Made by a program: the position numbers and the translations under genes. Shown here one piece after another: positions 36,699-46,132 of a DNA stretch of 64,000 nucleotides (the first letter of the stretch is position 1; the number at the start of each line of letters is the position of its first letter). The stretch lies in assembly GCF_947488715.1 (NCBI RefSeq), contig NZ_CANLAG010000002.1, forward strand, positions 62,001 to 126,000, written 5' to 3'. The stretch is from an uncultured Tateyamaria sp. GTDB taxonomy: Bacteria; Pseudomonadota; Alphaproteobacteria; Rhodobacterales; Rhodobacteraceae. The notes below the pieces were generated by a model. The model did no database searches. It had not been told where the DNA came from and was given only the letters and a program-made list of their open reading frames with translations.

Positions 36699-39128
36699 AT
36701 GAGCAGTTTTGACGATCTTGACGCCTTTGAGGGCGCATCGCTGTCGGCCCGCGCGATGGCGGCGCGGCCGCAGCCCTATCTGGATGGGTTGAACCCCGCG
36801 CAACGTGCAGCGGTGGAGCAGATGGACGGCCCTGTGCTGATGTTGGCGGGGGCCGGGACGGGCAAGACCCGTGCGTTGACGGCGCGCATCGTACATCTGC
36901 TGAACACCGGGCGTGCGCGCCCGAATGAGATCCTGGCCGTGACCTTTACCAACAAGGCCGCGCGCGAGATGAAGAATCGCGTGGGCCAGATGCTGGGGCA
37001 GCCGATTGAAGGCATGCCGTGGATGGGCACCTTTCACGCGATTTGCGTAAAGCTGTTGCGGCAGCACGCGGAATTGGTTGGGCTGAAGTCGAACTTTACC
37101 ATTCTGGATACGGACGATCAGATTCGCCTGCTGAAACAACTGATCCAGGCTGCGGGCATCGACGACAAGCGCTGGCCCGCCCGGCAGTTGGCAAGCATCA
37201 TCGACGGCTGGAAGAACCGTGCGCTGACGCCTGAAACGGTGCCTGCGGCAGATGGCGGGGCGTACAATCACAAGGGTGTGGAGCTGTATGCGCAGTATCA
37301 GGCGCGTCTGAAAGAGCTGAACGCCTGCGATTTCGGCGACTTGTTGTTGCATATGGTCACGATCTTTCAGACCCATGACGACGTGTTGCAACAGTACCAG
37401 CGCTGGTTCGCGTATATTCTTGTGGACGAGTATCAGGATACGAACGTGGCGCAGTACCTGTGGCTGCGGTTGCTGGCGCAGGGGCACAAGAACATTTGTT
37501 GCGTGGGCGACGACGACCAGTCGATCTATGGCTGGCGCGGGGCCGAAGTGGGCAACATCCTGCGGTTTGAAAAGGATTTTCCGGGCGCGCATGTGGTGCG
37601 GCTGGAGCAGAATTACCGGTCGACGCCGCATATTCTGGCGGCCGCGTCGGGTGTGATCGACGGCAATGAGAATCGACTGGGAAAGACACTGTGGACGGAC
37701 AAGGACGAGGGCGAAAAGGTTCGCCTGATCGGTCATTGGGATGGTGAGGAAGAGGCGCGCTGGATCGGAGAAGAGATCGAGGCGGCGCAGAAGGGCACGC
37801 GCGGGATGCGGCCCCTGTCCCTGGAGGACATGGCCATTCTGGTGCGGGCCAGCCACCAGATGCGTGCGTTTGAAGACCGGTTTCTGACCATTGGGTTGCC
37901 CTACCGTGTCATCGGCGGCCCCCGGTTCTATGAGCGGATGGAGATCCGCGATGCGATGGCCTATTTCCGTGTGGTGGTCAGCCCGGATGATGATCTGGCC
38001 TTTGAGCGGATCGTGAACACGCCCAAGCGTGGTCTGGGCGACAAGGCGCAACAGACGATCCAGATCACGGCACGGGCCAACGGTGTGTCGCTTCTTGAAG
38101 GGGCGCGGATTGCGGTGGAGCAGGGGTTGATCAAGGGCAAGGGCGGCAACGAGCTGCGCAGCCTGGTCGACTGGGTTGCGCGGTGGCACAGCAAGCTGCG
38201 CGGGCCGCGGATCGAAGTGGTCGAAGATGACGCTGTGCTGGACGACGGGGTTGCGCCGTTGCGTGTTGAGTACGGCCCGCCGCCAGTCAGCCATGTGGAG
38301 CTGGCCGAGATCATTCTGGACGAAAGCGGCTATACCGCGCATTGGCAGAACGACAAGACACCCGAGGCGCCGGGACGGCTGGAGAACCTCAAGGAACTGG
38401 TGAAGGCGCTGGAAGGGTTTGAAAACCTTCAGGGATTTCTGGAGCATGTCTCGCTGGTGATGGACAATGCCAGTGAGGATGCGGAGGCCAAAGTGTCGAT
38501 CATGACGCTGCATGCGGCCAAGGGGCTGGAATTTCCTTGCGTGTTCCTGCCCGGCTGGGAAGACGGGCTGTTTCCGTCGCAGCGGTCCATGGATGAGAGC
38601 GGGATCAAGGGGCTCGAGGAAGAGCGGCGGCTGGCCTACGTGGGGATTACGCGGGCAGAAGAGGTCTGTACCGTGTCTTTTGCCGCGAACCGGCGGGTGT
38701 TCGGGCAGTGGCAGTCGTCGATGCCATCGCGGTTTATCGACGAGTTGCCGGAGGCGCATGTGGAGGTTTTGACGCCTCCGGGGCTGTATGGCGGCGGATT
38801 TGGTGCGGCGGCCCCGTCGATGGGGATGGAATCGCGCCTGCATGAAGCGGCGGCGGAGGCCAATGTCTACAACTCCCCCGGTTGGAGGCGGTTGCAGGCG
38901 CGGTCAAGCACGCGGCCGATCAGTCAGCCGAAAGAAAGCAAGAACACTGTGATCGACCTGAATGCAGTGTCGAGTTTCACCATGGGCGAGCGGGTGTTTC
39001 ACCAGAAGTTTGGCTATGGGGCCGTGATTGGCATCGAGGGCGACAAGCTGGAAGTGGCCTTTGAGAAGGCGGGGACCAAGAAGGTTGTGTCCCGCTTTGT
39101 CTCCGGGTGTGACGATATTCCTTTTTGA
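36699..39128 (+). CDS. uvrD: UvrD/PcrA-family DNA helicase
   Basis: 809-residue superfamily 1A 3'-5' helicase. Motifs in order: Q motif LNPAQRAAV, I GAGTGKT, Ia TFTNKAAREM, II DEYQDTN, III GDDDQSIYGWRG, IV QNYRST, V TLHAAKGLEF and VI YVGITRAEE. The C-terminal HQKFGYGAVIGIEGDKLEVAFEKAG is the Tudor-like domain of PcrA/UvrD that contacts RNA polymerase. Used in nucleotide-excision repair and fork clearing. ATG 36699 is preferred; ATG 36675 is also in frame. Confidence 0.95.
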   Translation: MSSFDDLDAFEGASLSARAMAARPQPYLDGLNPAQRAAVEQMDGPVLMLAGAGTGKTRALTARIVHLLNTGRARPNEILAVTFTNKAAREMKNRVGQMLGQPIEGMPWMGTFHAICVKLLRQHAELVGLKSNFTILDTDDQIRLLKQLIQAAGIDDKRWPARQLASIIDGWKNRALTPETVPAADGGAYNHKGVELYAQYQARLKELNACDFGDLLLHMVTIFQTHDDVLQQYQRWFAYILVDEYQDTNVAQYLWLRLLAQGHKNICCVGDDDQSIYGWRGAEVGNILRFEKDFPGAHVVRLEQNYRSTPHILAAASGVIDGNENRLGKTLWTDKDEGEKVRLIGHWDGEEEARWIGEEIEAAQKGTRGMRPLSLEDMAILVRASHQMRAFEDRFLTIGLPYRVIGGPRFYERMEIRDAMAYFRVVVSPDDDLAFERIVNTPKRGLGDKAQQTIQITARANGVSLLEGARIAVEQGLIKGKGGNELRSLVDWVARWHSKLRGPRIEVVEDDAVLDDGVAPLRVEYGPPPVSHVELAEIILDESGYTAHWQNDKTPEAPGRLENLKELVKALEGFENLQGFLEHVSLVMDNASEDAEAKVSIMTLHAAKGLEFPCVFLPGWEDGLFPSQRSMDESGIKGLEEERRLAYVGITRAEEVCTVSFAANRRVFGQWQSSMPSRFIDELPEAHVEVLTPPGLYGGGFGAAAPSMGMESRLHEAAAEANVYNSPGWRRLQARSSTRPISQPKESKNTVIDLNAVSSFTMGERVFHQKFGYGAVIGIEGDKLEVAFEKAGTKKVVSRFVSGCDDIPF

Positions 39129-39289
39129 AAACTGATTGTGTCGTCGGGCGGGACTGTTCGCCTGACGGCAAATGCGCCCGCCCACCGACCCATTTTGGGC
39201 GCTGACTACCCGAGTGGTCGATGCGTGGTGTGGGTGTTTGTGCCGGGCTGATGGTCTGCGCGCAGCCTGCGCTGTTGCGCTGTCCCGAA

Positions 39290-39333
39290 ACGCAAAAAAC
39301 GGCGACGCCAGGGAGGAGGAGGGCGCCGCCGTT
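39290..39333 (-). ncRNA. CcsR-like hairpin RNA 4, with terminator
   Basis: On the minus strand a 12-bp stem (arms AACGGCGGCGCC and GGCGTCGCCGTT, 39298-39333) exposes CCTCCTCCC in its loop and is followed by TTTTTTG, so the last unit also ends the transcript. It is the fourth copy of a motif seen in the CcsR RNAs of Rhodobacter. Confidence 0.75.
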
Positions 39334-39347
39334 CTTGCAACATCGCG

Positions 39348-39371
39348 CCGGTCAGGGAGGAGGAGGACCGG
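39348..39371 (-). ncRNA. CcsR-like hairpin RNA 3
   Basis: Stem CCGGTC/GACCGG encloses the loop CTCCTCCTCCCT. Third unit counted from the DUF1127 gene. The processed RNA is probably longer than the hairpin. Confidence 0.7.
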
Positions 39372-39419
39372 GTGGCAATGTATGTCGGTGCATCTGGTCA
39401 GATGCGGAAGAAAAAGTGC

Positions 39420-39449
39420 GACGACGCCAGGGAGGAGGAGGGCGCCGCC
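39420..39449 (-). ncRNA. CcsR-like hairpin RNA 2
   Basis: Stem of nine pairs, GGCGGCGCC with GGCGTCGTC (two G-U pairs), encloses CTCCTCCTCCCT. The loop is complementary to Shine-Dalgarno sequences. Confidence 0.72.
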
Positions 39450-39459
39450 GCCAATTTAC

Positions 39460-39490
39460 AGATGTCCCAGGGAGGAGGAGAGGAACACCT
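39460..39490 (-). ncRNA. CcsR-like hairpin RNA 1
   Basis: Stem AGGTGTTC/GGACATCT (39460-39467 with 39483-39490, two G-U pairs) encloses CTCCTCCTCCC. It lies 13 bases after the DUF1127 stop and is the first of four similar hairpins. Confidence 0.72.
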
Positions 39491-39502
39491 GATCCTTGTG
39501 TC

Positions 39503-39736
39503 TCAGTTGGACGCTGTGCCGTAGGCCGATTCCCAGGCCACGCGCTTGAGTTCCGAACGGTGCATGCCCAGATCCGCCAGTTCGCGGTTGGTCAATGTGT
39601 TCAGTTCGTCCAGTGTTGTGCGGTACACGCGGCGTGTTGCATGACGCTCGGCCGCGGCTTCGAAGAAACGCGCAACGGCACCCAGGGTGCGTTCAACCAG
39701 ATCGCTGCGCTGTGCTATGTCATTGTAGTAGGCCAT
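39503..39736 (-). CDS. DUF1127 protein (homologue of the CcsR-linked RSP_6037)
   Basis: 77 residues. The DUF1127 core TTLDELNTLTNRELADLGMHRSEL is clear. In Rhodobacter sphaeroides a DUF1127 gene is co-transcribed with the stress RNAs CcsR1-4 from an RpoH-type promoter; here four matching hairpins follow directly. DUF1127 proteins can act in RNA and phosphate metabolism, but the role of this one is unknown. Confidence 0.9.
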   Translation of the reverse strand: MAYYNDIAQRSDLVERTLGAVARFFEAAAERHATRRVYRTTLDELNTLTNRELADLGMHRSELKRVAWESAYGTASN

Positions 39737-39769
39737 TTTTCTCGCCTCTTGCTCAATTTCGTTGAGACA

Positions 39770-39797
39770 AACATAAGCGAATGCTGCGCCTGCACAA
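39770..39797 (-). promoter_or_regulatory. Candidate promoter of the DUF1127-CcsR operon
   Basis: On the minus strand TTGTGC (39792-39797) and TATGTT (39770-39775) are spaced by 16 bases, 34 bases before the DUF1127 ATG. RpoH control is expected from the Rhodobacter case but cannot be told from sigma-70 here. Confidence 0.45.
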
Positions 39798-39961
39798 TAG
39801 ACACGGATACAATGCTGCTATGCAGCATTTGCATAGACCTTGGGTTGAAAAGGCGGGCAGGTTGCACAAGGTTTTGGCGTTGTGCCGTTGGGTGTGGTCT
39901 GGGCCTTGCCTCTTTGGGGATTTCTGCCAGTTAATGCGGCAGCTCAGCGGAGAAAACAGAC

Positions 39962-41035
39962 ATGGCGCGAACCAAGGACGATATTCTGGAAACACTGGCG
40001 CGCGTGGCGATGCCGGATGGTGGGGATCTTGTGAGCCGCGATTTGATTCGCGCCGTACAGGTGTCGGGCGATGCGGTTCAGTTTGTGATCGAAGCGCCAA
40101 GTCCTGAACTGGCCGCGCGGATGGAGCCGGTGCGTGCCGCAGCGGAAGCCGCCGTGCGGGGCATGGACGGTATCAATGAGGTGCGCGTTGCGCTGACGGC
40201 CCATGGACCAGCGGCAAAGCCGCCCGCGCCGCCCAGCCTCAAGATTGGTGGTCATCCCAAACCGCAGGACGGGCCGACCAAGCCCAGCGGTGTGCAGCGC
40301 ATTTTGGCCATTGGTTCGGGCAAGGGCGGTGTGGGCAAATCCACCGTGTCGTCCAATCTGGCCGTGGCGCTGGCCAAGCAGGGGCGCAAGGTGGGCCTGC
40401 TGGATGCAGATATATACGGTCCGTCCCAGCCGCGCATGATGGGTGTCAACAAGCGCCCCGCCAGCCCGGATGGCAAGACGATCATTCCGTTGCACGCGCA
40501 TGGGGTCACGTTGATGTCGATCGGGTTCATGCTGGAGGAAGGCAAGGCTGTGGTCTGGCGTGGTCCCATGCTCATGGGCGCGTTGCAGCAGATGCTGGGG
40601 CAGGTGGAGTGGGGCGAGCTGGATGTCTTGCTGGTCGATCTGCCACCCGGCACGGGCGATGTGCAACTGACCCTGTGTACCAAGTCGGAGCTGACTGGGG
40701 CGATTGTTGTTTCGACCCCGCAGGATGTGGCCTTGATCGACGCGCGCAAGGCATTGGATATGTTTACAACGCTGAAGACACCGGTGCTGGGCCTGATTGA
40801 GAACATGTCGATGTTTGTCTGCCCGGACTGCGGTGCGCAGCACGAGATTTTCGGGCAAGGCGGCGTTGCAGCGCAGGCGGATGCGATGGGTGTTCCGTTG
40901 CTGGGTGCCTTGCCGATTGACCTGGAGACCCGGCTGGCCGGGGATGGTGGCACGCCCGTCGCGGTAGGCGACGGGCCGATGGCGCAGGCCTATGCGCGCA
41001 TTGCCGAAGGGTTGATCAAGGGCGGTATGGCCTGA
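39962..41035 (+). CDS. mrp: Mrp/ApbC-family iron-sulfur cluster carrier ATPase
   Basis: 357 residues. An N-terminal MIP18-like domain (~1-80) is followed by a ParA-type ATPase with the deviant Walker [12 protein letters not shown] and [16 protein letters not shown]. The CPDC pair near residue 285 is the cluster-binding CxxC. It carries Fe-S clusters to apo-proteins. It diverges from the DUF1127 gene. Confidence 0.94.
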   Translation: MARTKDDILETLARVAMPDGGDLVSRDLIRAVQVSGDAVQFVIEAPSPELAARMEPVRAAAEAAVRGMDGINEVRVALTAHGPAAKPPAPPSLKIGGHPKPQDGPTKPSGVQRILAIGSGKGGVGKSTVSSNLAVALAKQGRKVGLLDADIYGPSQPRMMGVNKRPASPDGKTIIPLHAHGVTLMSIGFMLEEGKAVVWRGPMLMGALQQMLGQVEWGELDVLLVDLPPGTGDVQLTLCTKSELTGAIVVSTPQDVALIDARKALDMFTTLKTPVLGLIENMSMFVCPDCGAQHEIFGQGGVAAQADAMGVPLLGALPIDLETRLAGDGGTPVAVGDGPMAQAYARIAEGLIKGGMA

Positions 41036-41797
41036 TCAGACGTCGCGCCCTTCGACGGCGATGCCATATAGGGTAGTCAGGACGCTTGCGCTGACCAGGG
41101 CATAGAGCACGGAGATCACAACCGAGACCACGCCGCCCAGGATGCTGGCCGAAGGGAGCAAGCCCAGAACCTGATTGATCAGGAAATCGGCCAGCGCCAT
41201 GATTATGGTCAGCATGGCAATGGTGCCCGACAGCTCTTTGGTGGCGTCCCAGCTTGCGCGGACTTTCATGTCATGGTGGATCGTGCAGGCGGGCAGGATC
41301 AGGCTGAGCCGCAGGAACACCCAGATGAGGATGGCGATGGCCGGGATGGACGCGATGGCGGACACCAGCACGCTGTTTGTTGCGGCGGCGATGATCCCGA
41401 CGGGGATGAACACCGGGATTGCCAGTAGCATCATCAACAGGCCCAACAGAATGCTGCGCCCCAGATAGCCAAGTACAATTCCGGCGCTTGGGGTAAAGCC
41501 GCCGCTCCGCTGATCTTGCGGGAGCAGCACATACCGGTGCCATGCGGCCACCATGGTCAGATACCCAATCGCCATCAGCAAAAAGGCGGCCACCACCAGT
41601 CCGACATTCGGGATCACGGCGTCGGTATCGAAGGACTGAGTGATCAAGGTGCCAAAGGATGCGGGTGCGGAAGCAATCAGCGCCACGACGGACAGGGCCA
41701 CAAGGGCGACGCCAACCGACGTCGCGCGGAGGGTGGCACCGAAGTCCCGAAAGACCATTGAAATGGCATGGCTAAAAATACGGATGGCGTCGGACAT
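41036..41797 (-). CDS. Multi-pass membrane protein of unknown function
   Basis: 253 residues with about six membrane helices (first at ~24-44, last near the C-terminus). The sequence resembles generic glycerophosphoryl-diester-type or DUF975-like membrane proteins, but no family is certain. ATG 41797 with AAAGGGAAC upstream is chosen over an in-frame start at 41971, which would precede the promoter. It converges with mrp without a gap. Confidence 0.75.
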   Translation of the reverse strand: MSDAIRIFSHAISMVFRDFGATLRATSVGVALVALSVVALIASAPASFGTLITQSFDTDAVIPNVGLVVAAFLLMAIGYLTMVAAWHRYVLLPQDQRSGGFTPSAGIVLGYLGRSILLGLLMMLLAIPVFIPVGIIAAATNSVLVSAIASIPAIAILIWVFLRLSLILPACTIHHDMKVRASWDATKELSGTIAMLTIIMALADFLINQVLGLLPSASILGGVVSVVISVLYALVSASVLTTLYGIAVEGRDV

Positions 41798-42249
41798 AGG
41801 GTTCCCTTTCTGAATGTGCGTCAGGTGGCGTGCCTTGGCGCGGGATGCAAGGGGGGTGGGCAGAAATGGGAGGCGGCATGGGAAATCATGGGCGATTACC
41901 GGGATTTCCGCTTCGATTCGAATCATTTTCGCCGGAGTTTTGGAAATCACTTGAGAACAAAGCAAAAACACCGTAGATGTTCGGCCTCGGTTGCCAAGTT
42001 TTTTGGGAATTTATGGGCGGTTCAGGATGTCATTTTCAGGCTACTAGATATTGTGTGTGTTGGTGATTGAGCAACAGTATCCGCCGGAAAATCACTGAGA
42101 TAGCCTTTCAATCCGCCTATTTTCTTGCATTGATCTGCTGGTCATTGCCCTGGCGCGCCGTAAAAAACCATTGCGTACCATGTTTTCCCACGTCATACCT
42201 TATGACATCAGATGAGAACGAGCACGGGGCAGCAAACGACCCCAAGCAA

Positions 42250-42424
42250 ACAACAAAACTCTAGCAGGTTTCATACAGGCACCTCGCTTTCATCAGACCA
42301 GAGATCCGGCGCGCGAGCGAGCAGACATCCCCCCAGGTGGCGCGCGCAGCTGGACATCCCGCAAGGCGGGACGAGGGCGGCGGGTTGATCAGTGGCAGCA
42401 GATCAACCCGCCGTTTCCATTTTC
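42250..42424 (+). ncRNA. UpsM-like RNA from the mraZ leader
   Basis: The dcw cluster of Rhodobacter sphaeroides makes the abundant RNA UpsM by early termination in the mraZ 5' UTR. Here the same place has hairpin CCCGC-aagg-CGGG and a strong terminator that ends 82 bases before mraZ. The 5' end is not visible in the sequence and is approximate. The name rests on position and the terminator, not on alignment. Confidence 0.5.
42379..42424 (+). terminator. Strong terminator inside the mraZ leader
   Basis: GGCGGGTTGATC (42379-42390) pairs perfectly with GATCAACCCGCC (42401-42412) over 12 bp, followed by GTTTCCATTTTC. It would stop most transcripts before mraZ. Confidence 0.75.
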
Positions 42425-42506
42425 AGGGGGCGGTGAATTCAGGCGCGGGGGCGCAGACAGAGACAAGGCGCAGGCAGGCGCAAAAACAGAGGGACGGGCC
42501 AAGACA

Positions 42507-42998
42507 GTGGCACGCAGGTTCAGAGGCGAAAGCGACCACAAGGTGGACGCAAAGGGGCGGGTGTCTATCCCGGCCTCGTTTCGTCGTGTGATCGAAGCCT
42601 GTGATCCGGATTGGACGGACGGCCTGCCGCCACGCATCATCATCGTCTACGGCGGTGCCACGCGCGACTACCTCGAAGGGTTCACCATCGAGGCCATGGA
42701 CGAGGTGGACGAGAAAATCTCGAAACACCCGCGTGGTTCGGCCAAGCGGAAGGCGATGGAGCGGCTCTATAGCGCGCAGTCCATCGAGACGGTTGTGGAT
42801 GATACGGGCCGTATCGTGTTGCCCGCCAAACTGCGTGAAAAGATCGGCCTTGATGGCATGGCGCGTTTCGTCTCGTCCGGCGATACGTTCGAGATTTGGC
42901 AGCCCGAGACCTATGACGCCAGCATTGCCGCCCTCGACGATGACGGGTTTGACCCGGACGTTGACCCATCAGTCTACCTAGACGGGGATATGGACTGA
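42507..42998 (+). CDS. mraZ: Transcriptional regulator MraZ
   Basis: 163 residues, two SpoVT-AbrB-like repeats with the DxxGR signatures [14 protein letters not shown] and [14 protein letters not shown]. It binds upstream of mraZ and represses the dcw cluster in E. coli. Start is GTG 42507 (no ATG fits). It is the first gene of the cluster, behind a terminator-bearing leader. Confidence 0.94.
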   Translation: MARRFRGESDHKVDAKGRVSIPASFRRVIEACDPDWTDGLPPRIIIVYGGATRDYLEGFTIEAMDEVDEKISKHPRGSAKRKAMERLYSAQSIETVVDDTGRIVLPAKLREKIGLDGMARFVSSGDTFEIWQPETYDASIAALDDDGFDPDVDPSVYLDGDMD

Positions 42999-43000
42999 TC

Positions 43001-43966
43001 ATGGGGGCTGGGGGGCCACATATTCCGGTACTGATCGACGCGATCCTGACGCAGTGCGCGCCGATTGGCGGCACGTGGCTGGATGGCACATTCGGGGCGG
43101 GCGGCTATACCCGCGCGTTTTTGGAAGCAGGGGCCGCGTGTGTGATCGCGGTGGACCGCGATCCGCTGGCCTTTGATATGGCCGCGCCTTGGGCGGGCGA
43201 CTATGGCGACCGGCTCGTGATGCAGGCAGGCGTGTTTTCCAAAATGGACAGCTATGCGCAGGACCTCGACGGCGTTGTCCTCGACCTTGGGGTCAGTTCG
43301 ATGCAGTTGGATCAGGCCGAACGCGGGTTTTCGTTTATGAAGGACGGCCCCCTCGACATGCGGATGAGCCAGGACGGCCCCTCGGCAGCCGATCTGGTCA
43401 ACACCGCAGACGAGGCCGTGCTGGCCGACATCCTCTATCACTACGGCGAAGAGCGGGCGAGCCGGCGCATCGCCCGCGCCATCATTGCTGCACGTCCCAT
43501 CACCACCACGCTGGAGCTGGCAACGATTGTCGAAAAATGCCTGCCACGCGCCAAGCCCGGCCAGTCGCACCCGGCGACGCGCAGTTTTCAGGCGTTGCGT
43601 ATCGCGGTGAATGACGAATATGGTGAGCTCTATCAGGGGCTTATGGCCGCCGAGCGCGCGTTGAAACCCGGCGGGCGTCTGGCCGTCGTGACGTTCCATT
43701 CAGTCGAGGACCGGATGGTCAAACGGTTCCTAACCGCGCGTGCGGGAAAACAGGCCAACGCCAACCGCTATGCGCCGGAAACCACGCAGGCCCCGGCGCA
43801 ATTCACCGTCAAAAGCCGCAAAGCCATCGGCCCGGACGCGGACGAGCTGGCCGCGAACCCGCGCAGCCGGTCGGCAAAGCTGCGAGTCGCGATCCGCACG
43901 GATGCGCCCAGCGGGGCCATCGACGCAAAGAGCATTGGGATGCCACAGATCAAGGGGGCCGCGTGA
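43001..43966 (+). CDS. rsmH: 16S rRNA (cytosine1402-N4)-methyltransferase
   Basis: 321 residues. SAM site [13 protein letters not shown], the acidic [34 protein letters not shown] and [13 protein letters not shown] are all RsmH (MraW) motifs. The methylation tunes the ribosomal P site. It follows mraZ by two bases and overlaps ftsL (TGATG). Confidence 0.97.
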   Translation: MGAGGPHIPVLIDAILTQCAPIGGTWLDGTFGAGGYTRAFLEAGAACVIAVDRDPLAFDMAAPWAGDYGDRLVMQAGVFSKMDSYAQDLDGVVLDLGVSSMQLDQAERGFSFMKDGPLDMRMSQDGPSAADLVNTADEAVLADILYHYGEERASRRIARAIIAARPITTTLELATIVEKCLPRAKPGQSHPATRSFQALRIAVNDEYGELYQGLMAAERALKPGGRLAVVTFHSVEDRMVKRFLTARAGKQANANRYAPETTQAPAQFTVKSRKAIGPDADELAANPRSRSAKLRVAIRTDAPSGAIDAKSIGMPQIKGAA

Positions 43967-44313
43967 TGCGTACCGTTTTGTACATTCTGACCACGCTGGG
44001 CGTGATCGGCCTGGCCTTTTGGGCCTACCGTGAAAACTATGCCACACAGGAGTCACTGGCGCGCACCGACAAGCTGCACCATGACATCCGCACGGCGCAC
44101 GCGCGGTTGGCAGTGCTCAAGGCCGAATGGGCCTATCTGAACCGCCCTGACAGGTTGCGCGATCTGGCAGACATCAACTTTGACCGGCTGGGCCTGTTGC
44201 CGTTCCGCCCGGATCAGTTCGGACATGTGGACGAAGTCGCCTATCCGGCGCCACCTGAGTTGATTTTCGATAACGCCGTCGAAGTTCGCGGCGAACGGGA
44301 GGCAGGCGAATGA
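43966..44313 (+). CDS. ftsL: Cell division protein FtsL
   Basis: 115 residues: one N-terminal membrane helix (~4-20) and a periplasmic coiled coil with heptads, ending at RLGLLPFRPDQ. Identified by length, topology and place between rsmH and ftsI, since FtsL is poorly conserved. ATG 43966 overlaps the rsmH stop; GTG 43963 is an alternative. It forms the FtsQLB complex that activates FtsWI. Confidence 0.85.
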   Translation: MRTVLYILTTLGVIGLAFWAYRENYATQESLARTDKLHHDIRTAHARLAVLKAEWAYLNRPDRLRDLADINFDRLGLLPFRPDQFGHVDEVAYPAPPELIFDNAVEVRGEREAGE

Positions 44314-46097
44314 TCCGGACCCCGCTGCGCCCTCTGGCGCGTATCCTGCCTGCGCGCGATGCCGGCGAAAACCCGGACGCAATCGAGCGCGAGAATCTGC
44401 GTGCACGCCACGACGAGATGCGCGATCGGATGCGCCAACGCGCCGAAGGGCGTTTGTTGGTGTTGGGTCTGTTTTTCCTTTGTGCTTTTGTGACGGTGGG
44501 GCTGCGCATGGGTGCGCTGGCCACATCCGAGCCGGTCGAGCCGCGTGCCAGTGCCCAAGGGGCCGCCATCTCTGCGGCGCGCGCGGACATTGTGGATCGC
44601 AACGGGCATCTGTTGGCAACGAATTTCGAAACGCACGCGCTTTATGCGCAACCGCCGCACATGGTTGACCCGGCCGCCGCCGCCAAGGGGCTTGCGGCTG
44701 TGTTCCCGGACCTCAAGGAAGACGAGCTGCTTGAGGACTTCACCGGTAAGCGCAAGTTCCTGTGGATCAAGAAGAAAATCAGCCCCGAGCAGATGCAGGC
44801 CGTGCATGAAATCGGTGATCCGGGCCTGTTGTTCGGGCCACGTGACATGCGGCTTTATCCGAACGGGCCGTTGGCGGCGCATGTGCTGGGTGGTGCGAGC
44901 TTCGGCAAGGAAGGCGTCAGTGCCGCGGAGGTGATTGGCGTGGCTGGTGTTGAAAAGCAATTCGACGACTATTTGCGTGACCCGTCTAACGGTCAGAAAC
45001 CGCTGCAATTGTCGCTGGACCTGACGGTGCAGGCTGCTGCTGAACGTGTGCTTTATGGTGGTATGCGGCTGCTCAATGCCAAGGGTGCTACATCTGTTCT
45101 GATGGACGTGCACACGGGCGAGGTGATCTCGGTCGTGTCCTTGCCCAGCTTTGATCCCAACAACCGTCCGCGCCCGGCCACCGAAGGCGACCAGAGCGAC
45201 AGCCCGCTCTTTAACCGGTCGGTGCAGGGTGTGTACGAGCTTGGCTCGGCCTTCAAAATCTTTACGGCCGCACAGGCGGTGGATCTGGGGCTGGTGGCGC
45301 CGTCGACCATCATTGACACCTCCGGACCGATGAAGGTTGGCGGGTTCAAGATCGGTGAGTTCCGCAACAAGAACTACGGCAAGCTGAGTGTGGCCGACAT
45401 CATCGTCAAATCCTCGAACCGTGGGACCGGACGCATGGCGTTGCAAATCGGGGTCAAGCGCCAGCAGGATTTCCTCAAACGGTTGGGGTTCTTTGAGGCG
45501 ACGCCGTTCGAGATTGTCGAGGCGCGCACGGGCAAGCCGCTGTTGCCCAAACGTTGGACCGACCTGAGCGCCGTCACGGTGAGCTATGGTCACGGGCTGT
45601 CGTCGTCGCCGATGCATTTGGCGGCGGGCTATGCTGCGATTGCCAACGGCGGGATGGCGGTCAAACCCACGATCCTCAAGCAGTCTGGCGCGCAGACCGG
45701 TGAGCGCGTGATGAGCGAGGGTGCCGCACGCGCCGCGCGTGCCATGTTGCGCAAAGTGGTGACGTCCGGCACGGCCAGCATGGGCGAAGTGCCGGGGTAC
45801 GCAGTGGGTGGCAAGACCGGCACAGCGGACAAGCCGAAACCGCGTGGCGGTTACTACGATGACAAGGTGATCGCCACATTTGCCACCATGTTCCCGGCCC
45901 ACGATCCGAAATACGTGCTGGTTGTCACGCTGGACGAACCGGTCGAGACATCGGGTGACAAACCGCGCCGCACGGCGGGTTGGACAGCAGTGCCGGTGGC
46001 CGCCGAGATGATTGGCCGGATTGCGCCGCTCTTGGGGCTGCGCCCGACCGTTGAACCCGCGACATTGGCTGATATAACGCTGACCAGCAGCAACTAG
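44310..46097 (+). CDS. ftsI: Peptidoglycan transpeptidase FtsI (PBP3)
   Basis: 595 residues. Membrane anchor at ~50-67, pedestal domain beginning at ARADIVDRNGHLLATN, transpeptidase with SAFK (active Ser313), SSN (KSSNRG) and KTG (GKTGTADKP). It cross-links septal peptidoglycan with FtsW. It overlaps ftsL by four bases; murE follows. Confidence 0.97.
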   Translation: MIRTPLRPLARILPARDAGENPDAIERENLRARHDEMRDRMRQRAEGRLLVLGLFFLCAFVTVGLRMGALATSEPVEPRASAQGAAISAARADIVDRNGHLLATNFETHALYAQPPHMVDPAAAAKGLAAVFPDLKEDELLEDFTGKRKFLWIKKKISPEQMQAVHEIGDPGLLFGPRDMRLYPNGPLAAHVLGGASFGKEGVSAAEVIGVAGVEKQFDDYLRDPSNGQKPLQLSLDLTVQAAAERVLYGGMRLLNAKGATSVLMDVHTGEVISVVSLPSFDPNNRPRPATEGDQSDSPLFNRSVQGVYELGSAFKIFTAAQAVDLGLVAPSTIIDTSGPMKVGGFKIGEFRNKNYGKLSVADIIVKSSNRGTGRMALQIGVKRQQDFLKRLGFFEATPFEIVEARTGKPLLPKRWTDLSAVTVSYGHGLSSSPMHLAAGYAAIANGGMAVKPTILKQSGAQTGERVMSEGAARAARAMLRKVVTSGTASMGEVPGYAVGGKTGTADKPKPRGGYYDDKVIATFATMFPAHDPKYVLVVTLDEPVETSGDKPRRTAGWTAVPVAAEMIGRIAPLLGLRPTVEPATLADITLTSSN

Positions 46098-46132
46098 AGG
46101 CGCGGTGCGCGCCCGAGCCAAAAGGCCGACTT

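Larger units (their letters stand above)
41798..42506. other. Long leader/intergenic region upstream of mraZ
   Basis: 709 bases without a supportable gene. The left part (to ~42060) is the promoter side of the membrane-protein gene. The AT-rich middle (42060-42260) probably holds the dcw promoter; I could not fix one pair of boxes. The right part carries the UpsM-like hairpins and terminator, then about 80 bases to the mraZ start. Confidence 0.55.

Noticed and set aside
35991-38843. Upstream part of a 1330-residue minus-strand reading frame (34851-38843)
   Set aside because: Only the part to 35990 encodes a real protein (FMN dehydrogenase). The rest is antisense to the UvrD helicase gene and shows no family features; long antisense frames are common in GC-rich DNA.
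39305-39480. CAGGGAGGAGGAG repeats as a CRISPR or minisatellite
   Set aside because: Only four copies, of uneven spacing and each inside its own hairpin; the CcsR explanation fits better.
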